Source: UBA1738 sp045580145
GTDB taxonomy: Bacteria; Bacillota; Clostridia; UBA1381
Assembly (NCBI GenBank): GCA_045580145.1
Contig: JAZNNI010000010.1
Location: forward strand, 1-33,884
Reading direction: 5' to 3'
Length of the DNA: 33,884 bases
The translations under genes and the position numbers were made by a program. Numbering within the stretch: the stretch's first letter is position 1; every line of letters begins with the position of its first letter. Under the pieces are notes generated by a model that was given only the letters and a program-made list of their open reading frames with translations, did no database searches and was not told the DNA's origin. Of this stretch, positions 29,165 to 33,884 are shown piece by piece.

Positions 29165-30406
29165 TCATACATTATAATCCAGCTTAAACTTTTCGCCGCA
29201 GCCGTATTTTTCGTAGACATAATCTATGTCCTTGTCACCCCTGCCTGAAAGGTTAGCAAGGATTGAACCCGACTTATGTTCCTTTGCATATCTGATTGCA
29301 TATGCAACCGCGTGAGCACTTTCAATCGCCGGAATAATTCCTTCGTATCTTGAAAGCAGGAAGAATGCCTCCATTGCTTCCTCATCAGAAACGGTCTCAT
29401 AATGAACTCTTCCTAAATCACGAAGAAGTGCGTGCTCAGGGCCAACACCCGGATAATCAAGTCCGCTTGCAATAGAATATACAGGTAGTGGTTCTCCCTT
29501 TTCATCCTGAAGCACATAGCTGGAATATCCGTGAATGATACCCTTTGTACCATAAGCCATTGTTGCTGCGTGGTCGCCTACGCCCTTTCCTCTGCCAAGA
29601 GGCTCTATACCATATATTTCCACAGGGTCTGCTAAAAATGGTGTAAACATACCAAGTGAATTTGAGCCGCCACCCACACACGCGCAAACCGCATCAGGCA
29701 TAATTCCTGTCATTTCAAGGAATTGGTCACGTGCTTCATAACCGATGACAGACTGGAAGTCTCTAACCATTTTCGGGAATGGATGAGGGCCGGCAGCAGT
29801 TCCTATACAATAAATTGCATTTTTATATTCTCTTAAGTATGCCTCAAATGCCGCATCACAGGCTTCCTTCAAGGTCTTGAGTCCTTTTGTAACCGGAATA
29901 ACATTTGCACCGAGCATTTTCATTCTGATTACATTTGGGTGTTGCTTTTCAATATCCACTTCACCCATATAAACATCACATTCCATACCGAAGTATGCAG
30001 CCGCTGTTGCTATTGCAACACCGTGCTGACCTGCACCTGTTTCTGCGATGATTTTTTTCTTACCCATAAACTTTGCAAGAAGACCCTCACCCATACAATG
30101 ATTAAGCTTATGTGCACCAGTATGGTTTAAATCCTCTCTTTTTAAGTATATCTGACAGTTGCCGAAAATCTTGGAAAGTCTTTCACAATGATACACAGGA
30201 GTAGGTCTTCCCTGAAATTCTTTTCTTATTCTTCTGAGCTCATTTATAAATTGAGCAGAATGACAAATAGCTTCATAAGCATCATCCGCTTCCTTAAAAG
30301 CTTCTATAAGTTCTTCAGCCTGATATGAACCACCATATTCACCGAAATATCCGTCTTCACTCGGATATTCTTTCAAATAATTTTCAAAATCCTTATATTT
30401 ATTCAT
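29165..30406 (-). CDS. trpB: Tryptophan synthase beta chain, stand-alone
   Basis: A 413-residue TrpB making Trp from indole and serine with PLP. Conserved: RPTPVYHCERLS (67-78), LKREDLNHTGAHK with PLP lysine Lys100, AETGAGQHGVA with Glu122, PHPFPKMVRDFQSVIG, CVGGGSNSLGMF (PLP phosphate), SGLDYPGVGPEHALLRDLGR and NLSGRGDKD. The stretch after the lysine is LNHCMGEGLLAKFMG where most TrpB1 have INNALGQ, and EPLGRGKGVG replaces the usual E-A/P-x-G-x-G. No trpA or other trp gene is nearby, so it may salvage indole. The ATG at 30406 is preferred: AGGGAG is only one base before the ATG at 30415. It has its own promoter after queA. Confidence 0.92.
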   Translation of the reverse strand: MNKYKDFENYLKEYPSEDGYFGEYGGSYQAEELIEAFKEADDAYEAICHSAQFINELRRIRKEFQGRPTPVYHCERLSKIFGNCQIYLKREDLNHTGAHKLNHCMGEGLLAKFMGKKKIIAETGAGQHGVAIATAAAYFGMECDVYMGEVDIEKQHPNVIRMKMLGANVIPVTKGLKTLKEACDAAFEAYLREYKNAIYCIGTAAGPHPFPKMVRDFQSVIGYEARDQFLEMTGIMPDAVCACVGGGSNSLGMFTPFLADPVEIYGIEPLGRGKGVGDHAATMAYGTKGIIHGYSSYVLQDEKGEPLPVYSIASGLDYPGVGPEHALLRDLGRVHYETVSDEEAMEAFFLLSRYEGIIPAIESAHAVAYAIRYAKEHKSGSILANLSGRGDKDIDYVYEKYGCGEKFKLDYNV

Positions 30407-30439
30407 AATATGCATACTCCCTTATAACCTTTTCTCGTC

Positions 30440-30469
30440 ATTATAACACATAATCTACGTTATTGTCTA
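30440..30469 (-). promoter_or_regulatory. Promoter of trpB
   Basis: TAGACA (30469-30464) and TATAAT (30445-30440), 18-bp spacer, about 35 bp before the ATG. The gap between queA and trpB is only 88 bp and has no clear terminator. Confidence 0.65.
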
Positions 30470-30494
30470 TACCTTTTCACAAAAAAACGCTTTT

Positions 30495-31520
30495 TTAATG
30501 AATAAACATCGCATCACCAAAGCTGAAAAATCTGTACTTTTCCTTTACAGCCTCCTCATATGCTTTTAAAACATTTTCCCTGCCTGCAAGTGCGCTAACG
30601 AGCATAATCAATGTAGATTCAGGAAGATGGAAGTTTGTGATAAGCGCATCAATTACGTTAAACTCTTTTCCCGGATAAATAAAGATATCGGTCCAGCCTG
30701 TCTGCTCCTTTAATTCAACTCCTTGCATTCCAACAGTTTCAAGTGTTCTTGTTGCCGTTGTTCCTACCGAAATAACGCGACCGCCGTTTTTCTTTGTCTG
30801 GTTAACAAGCTCTGCAGTTTCTTTTGGAAGAATATAAAATTCGGAATGCATCTTATGTTCTAAAATGTCATCCGCCTTAACCGGTCTGAATGTACCAAGA
30901 CCCACGTGCAGAGTAACATACCCAATTTTTATACCCTTTTCGCGTATTTTTGTAAGCAGTTCATCTGTGAAGTGAAGTCCTGCCGTAGGCGCGGCTGCCG
31001 AGCCTGAGCATTTTGCATAAACCGTCTGGTATCTGTCCTTATCTTCAAGCTTCTTCGTTATATAATGTGGCAGCGGCATCTCGCCGAGCTTATCTAAAAT
31101 TTCCTCAAATACACCGTCATAATAAAACTTTACCAGTCTGTTGCCATCATTTATGACATCTAAAATCTCTGCTTTAAGCTCGCCGTTTCCGAAAACAAAT
31201 CTCGCTCCCGGCTTTGCCTTTCTGCCCGGCTTTAAAATAACCTCCCACTCGTCAAGCTTATGCTTGTGAAGAAGCAAGAACTCAATATTTCCGCCTGTTT
31301 CCTCTTTTTTCCCATAGAGCCTTGCTGGTATTACCTTGGTGTCATTCAAAATAAGGCAATCTCCCGGATTTAACATATCAATTATGTCATAGAAATGCTT
31401 ATGCTCCATCTCTCCCGTCTTTTTGTCAAGGCACATAAGTCTTGATGTCTGCCTGTCTAAAAGCGGTTCCTGCGCAATAAGTTCAGGCGGCAAGTCGTAA
31501 TAAAAATCCTGTCTTTTCAT
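30495..31520 (-). CDS. queA: S-adenosylmethionine:tRNA ribosyltransferase-isomerase
   Basis: A 341-residue QueA, which transfers and rearranges the ribosyl part of SAM onto preQ1 in tRNA to give epoxyqueuosine, the step after Tgt. Signatures: FYYDLPPELIAQEPLLDRQTSRLM at the start, PGDCLILNDTKVIPARLYG, the SAAAPTAGLHF motif (about 181-191), HVGLGTFRPVK, and NFHLPESTLIMLVSALAG near the end. Length is typical. AAGGA precedes the ATG. It follows the cell-wall amidase gene; with tgt downstream it forms the queuosine pair. No preQ1 riboswitch is visible. Confidence 0.97.
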   Translation of the reverse strand: MKRQDFYYDLPPELIAQEPLLDRQTSRLMCLDKKTGEMEHKHFYDIIDMLNPGDCLILNDTKVIPARLYGKKEETGGNIEFLLLHKHKLDEWEVILKPGRKAKPGARFVFGNGELKAEILDVINDGNRLVKFYYDGVFEEILDKLGEMPLPHYITKKLEDKDRYQTVYAKCSGSAAAPTAGLHFTDELLTKIREKGIKIGYVTLHVGLGTFRPVKADDILEHKMHSEFYILPKETAELVNQTKKNGGRVISVGTTATRTLETVGMQGVELKEQTGWTDIFIYPGKEFNVIDALITNFHLPESTLIMLVSALAGRENVLKAYEEAVKEKYRFFSFGDAMFIH

Positions 31521-31544
31521 AAAAATCCTTCTTTAATTTTAATT

Positions 31545-31570
31545 TTGGGCGGATTTTTCTATCCGCCCAA
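31545..31570 (-). terminator. Hairpin between the amidase gene and queA
   Basis: TTGGGCGGAT (31545-31554) pairs perfectly with ATCCGCCCAA (31561-31570), six-base loop. The - strand tail AATTAAAATT is T-poor, so this may be a weak terminator or a stabilising stem. Confidence 0.6.
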
Positions 31571-31581
31571 GCCATAAAATC

Positions 31582-33288
31582 TTATTTTGTTTTATTAGTT
31601 ATGCTTGGTACTTTATCGCTTAGCTTTGGAAGCTCGACTTTTTTCCAAGCGGCAAGTATGCCTTGTGAAATTCCCGCGGCAAGCTTATCCTGATAGCTTT
31701 CAGTAATCATATTGGCAAGCTCTATCGGATTATTCATAAATCCAATCTCTATGAGCGCTGACGGCATCATACATTTTCTGTTCACAAGCAGATTTCCTGT
31801 TTTAACACCTCTTGAGAATGCATCTGTTGAATCAATAGTTTTATCAAGCAATAAGTTAGCAAGCTGTTTGCTTGTAAGGGATATATCGTCATCATTATTT
31901 TGCTCGCTGTAGAAAACCTCAATTCCCTTTGCGGCAGTTACAGGCGAAACCGTTGAATTCAGATGTATGCTTACAAAAATTACTGCACCTTCTTCATTGG
32001 CAAGCTCAGGACGTTCATCAAGCTCCGGATAAGTATCCTTTTCCCTCGTCATAATAACCTCTATGTCATTTGCTTCAAGGTTTTGCTTAACCTTTTTAGC
32101 TACAGAAAGAGCTATGTCCTTTTCATAGTACTTTTTGCCCGTACCGGGTGCCATTGTTGCGAGTATCAGTTCGGTAGATGCAACAGCTTTCTCATATGCC
32201 TCAAGTTCCTCCTCATTCATAAGATTGCCCTGCGTTCCGGGGTCGCTTCCGCCGTGTCCCGCATCAATTACAACAATCTTTTTGCTGTCATATTTAATCG
32301 GCTTCGGAGTCTGAGAAGGTGATGGCGATGTCGTCGGATTTGCTGTCGGCTTTGAAGATGGGCTCGCAGACGGCTTTACAGACGGCGATGTGGTTGGCTT
32401 TGCAGACGGTGCAGGAGTCTCATCAGGCTCTATATCTGCATTTTCATCATCAGAAATCCTAAAAATGATTTCCTTTTTATCTGCCGATAAGGATACACTG
32501 TACTTTTCCACACCTTCAGTATCTATCGCAATTCGTGTGCAATCATCGTGAAGTCCTACACGCACTGCTGCTACAGGTCCTTGCTCTATCTCCGTCCTAT
32601 TGTCTATTAGATATTTTACTCCATACGCATCAACAAAAAGCACACCCGCAGCAGTTAAAGACGGTTTTGATATTTTCTCAATAACCCCATTTGCAGAAAC
32701 TGTCACCTCTACAATATCGTTTTCATATACTGAAGAAACTTTGTTAATTTTAACTTCACCCGTATCCTCCGGCTCCTTTGTTGGATTTGAAGATGGTCTT
32801 GGTTTTAAATCTGACACATCAATATGTCCTTTTTCTGAATCAAACTCAACATCCAGTCCTATATTTTCCGATATAAATCGTACAGGCACCATAGTTTTTG
32901 CACTTTCTCCCCATTTTGCGATAAGCTTAGGTGCAACACCATCCGGAATTTCTTGTTTTTTCCCATCCACCTTGGCTGATGAGGAGCCTATTTGAAGCTC
33001 AACTATTTTCTTTTCATAGGAAACTGTTATAGATTTATCCTCGGTATTATAGTCAACATCCGCTCCCAGCTCCTCGAATATCTCACGAACAGGCACTAAT
33101 GCTCTGTCGTTAAAGATAATAGGCTCGAGCGGCAAATCGGAAAGTGTCTTCCCGTTCACCGAAAGTGAATATACGTTTCCGGTATAATTATGCACACCGC
33201 CATCATACTCCAAAATCATCGAGGCAGATGCAACAGTATTTACAAAAAGGCAGCCTAACAAACAAATTGTGGTTGCGATTTTTTTCAT
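31582..33288 (-). CDS. Secreted N-acetylmuramoyl-L-alanine amidase with copper-amine-oxidase-N and AMIN-like domains
   Basis: A 568-residue secreted cell-wall hydrolase. Signal peptide 1-23 (MKKIATTICLLGCLFVNTVASAS). Residues about 40-160 are a copper amine oxidase N-terminal-like (stalk) domain: SLSVNGKTLSDLPLEP, RALVPVREIFEELGADVDY, then MVPVRFISENIGLDVEFD. Residues about 180-280 look like an AMIN domain (peptidoglycan/surface binding). A Ser/Pro/Thr/Lys-rich linker (about 286-330, repeats of TTSPS, KPSASPS, KPTANPT) leads to an Amidase_3 domain (about 337-553). Its zinc ligands are the His in VVIDAGHGGSDPG, the Glu in YYEKDIALS and the His in FVSIHLNS, with the catalytic Glu in SALIEIGFMNN. 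It cuts the bond between MurNAc and L-Ala. Placed between ruvB and queA. Confidence 0.93.
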   Translation of the reverse strand: MKKIATTICLLGCLFVNTVASASMILEYDGGVHNYTGNVYSLSVNGKTLSDLPLEPIIFNDRALVPVREIFEELGADVDYNTEDKSITVSYEKKIVELQIGSSSAKVDGKKQEIPDGVAPKLIAKWGESAKTMVPVRFISENIGLDVEFDSEKGHIDVSDLKPRPSSNPTKEPEDTGEVKINKVSSVYENDIVEVTVSANGVIEKISKPSLTAAGVLFVDAYGVKYLIDNRTEIEQGPVAAVRVGLHDDCTRIAIDTEGVEKYSVSLSADKKEIIFRISDDENADIEPDETPAPSAKPTTSPSVKPSASPSSKPTANPTTSPSPSQTPKPIKYDSKKIVVIDAGHGGSDPGTQGNLMNEEELEAYEKAVASTELILATMAPGTGKKYYEKDIALSVAKKVKQNLEANDIEVIMTREKDTYPELDERPELANEEGAVIFVSIHLNSTVSPVTAAKGIEVFYSEQNNDDDISLTSKQLANLLLDKTIDSTDAFSRGVKTGNLLVNRKCMMPSALIEIGFMNNPIELANMITESYQDKLAAGISQGILAAWKKVELPKLSDKVPSITNKTK

Positions 33289-33305
33289 AAGGTTTTTCCT
33301 CCCTT

Positions 33306-33884
33306 TTATTCGGGCATTGGCACCTTAAAATGCTCATAACCCGCCTGAGTCACAATTCTTCCCCTCGGTGTCCTTGAAATAAAGCCAAGCTGCATTAAAT
33401 ACGGCTCGTACACATCTTCAATAGTGTTTGGCTCCTCACCGATTGTTGCTGCTATCGTTTCAAGTCCCACAGGACCTCCCCCGAAACTTTTTATCATAGC
33501 AGTAATCATTTTATTGTCAATAACATCAAGACCCTTTTCGTCTATTTCCATCTTCTTTAAGGATTCTGATGCGATTTCCTTTGTGATTATGCCGTCATAC
33601 TTAATCTGTGCAAAATCGCGCACTCGCTTTAAAAGGCGGTTTGCGATACGCGGAGTTCCGCGCGAACGGCCGGCAATTTCGTCTGCGCCGCCGTCGTCAA
33701 TTTCGACATTTAAAATATCTGCCGAACGCTTGATGATGGTTTTAAGCTCATCATTTGTATATAGCTCAAGTCTTGCAAGAACGCCGAAACGGTCACGAAG
33801 CGGTGCTGTTAAAAGTCCTGCACGGGTTGTTGCACCGATTAGTGTGAATTTCGGCAAATCAAGGCGTATCGATTTTGCAGAAGG
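33306..33884 (-). CDS. ruvB: Holliday junction branch-migration helicase RuvB, C-terminal part
   Basis: The last 192 residues of RuvB; the gene continues beyond the right edge of the window, so the start codon and Walker motifs are not seen. The visible part begins PSAKSIRLDLPKFTLIGATTRAGLLTAPLRDRFG (sensor I and arginine-finger region), then the lid domain RSRGTPRIANRLLKRVRDFAQ with sensor II, and the winged-helix C-terminus GGGPVGLETIAATIGEEPNTIEDVYEPYLMQLGFISRTPRGR. RuvB forms the hexameric motor of RuvAB in recombinational repair. It ends 17 bases before the amidase gene; ruvA is expected just outside the window. Confidence 0.97.
   Translation of the reverse strand, partial: PSAKSIRLDLPKFTLIGATTRAGLLTAPLRDRFGVLARLELYTNDELKTIIKRSADILNVEIDDGGADEIAGRSRGTPRIANRLLKRVRDFAQIKYDGIITKEIASESLKKMEIDEKGLDVIDNKMITAMIKSFGGGPVGLETIAATIGEEPNTIEDVYEPYLMQLGFISRTPRGRIVTQAGYEHFKVPMPE

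Noticed and set aside
32306..32420. Short repeated sequence in the amidase gene suggesting a tandem DNA repeat.
   Set aside because: It encodes the Ser/Pro/Thr/Lys linker typical of secreted wall enzymes; the DNA copies are imperfect and explained by the protein.

Overview
The window looks like a chromosomal piece of a low-GC, anaerobic, spore-forming Clostridia member (gut-type Oscillospiraceae/Eubacteriales are the closest in feel). Reasons: AT-rich intergenic DNA with strong TTGACA/TATAAT promoters and GGAGG ribosome binding sites, SpoIID and YaaT/RicT sporulation-linked genes, a 56-residue clostridial 2[4Fe-4S] ferredoxin, a tetrahydrofolate riboswitch in front of folT, a BlaI/M56 pair, and a RelQ-type alarmone synthetase. 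I see no insertion sequence, prophage, integrase or CRISPR array.

Left part (1-7.4 kb, mostly + strand): a BlaI repressor, a short BlaR1-like M56 protease and two genes that each look like a detached BlaR1 tail form a tightly overlapping operon. It is followed by NADP-type glutamate dehydrogenase with an elaborate leader (26-bp perfect palindrome, consensus promoter, intrinsic terminator just after the predicted start of transcription), an MFS transporter broken by one in-frame TAA, a DUF975 membrane protein and tRNA-Pro(GGG).

Middle part (7.4-18.4 kb): a divergent unit of a PocR/AraC-type regulator against a glycoside-hydrolase-like protein plus an EamA transporter, with direct-repeat operators between them; a polar amino-acid ABC transporter (- strand) with an operator over its promoter and a terminator between the binding protein and the membrane parts; a small DUF6514-like protein; ferredoxin; yaaT/ricT; then riboswitch-controlled folT, a long-form PRPP synthetase and, converging on it, relQ.

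Right part (18.7-33.9 kb, almost all - strand): one long operon gltX-glnS-aminotransferase-trpS-tagO from a single consensus promoter; a + strand orphan gene (propeller-like with a C-terminal coiled coil) flanked by a short promoter-terminator unit and followed by a structured RNA candidate; and the ruvB-(cell-wall amidase)-queA-(orphan trpB)-tgt-spoIID cluster, a modified form of the ruvAB-queA-tgt order common in Firmicutes. ruvB runs off the right edge.

Best candidates for something undescribed: the structured RNA at 26730-26973 with two mutually exclusive pairings, the PocR/AraC-controlled glycosidase-transporter module with its 21-bp-phased operators, the split M56 system with duplicated tails and the GGADGPT motif, and the orphan gene at 25665-26693.
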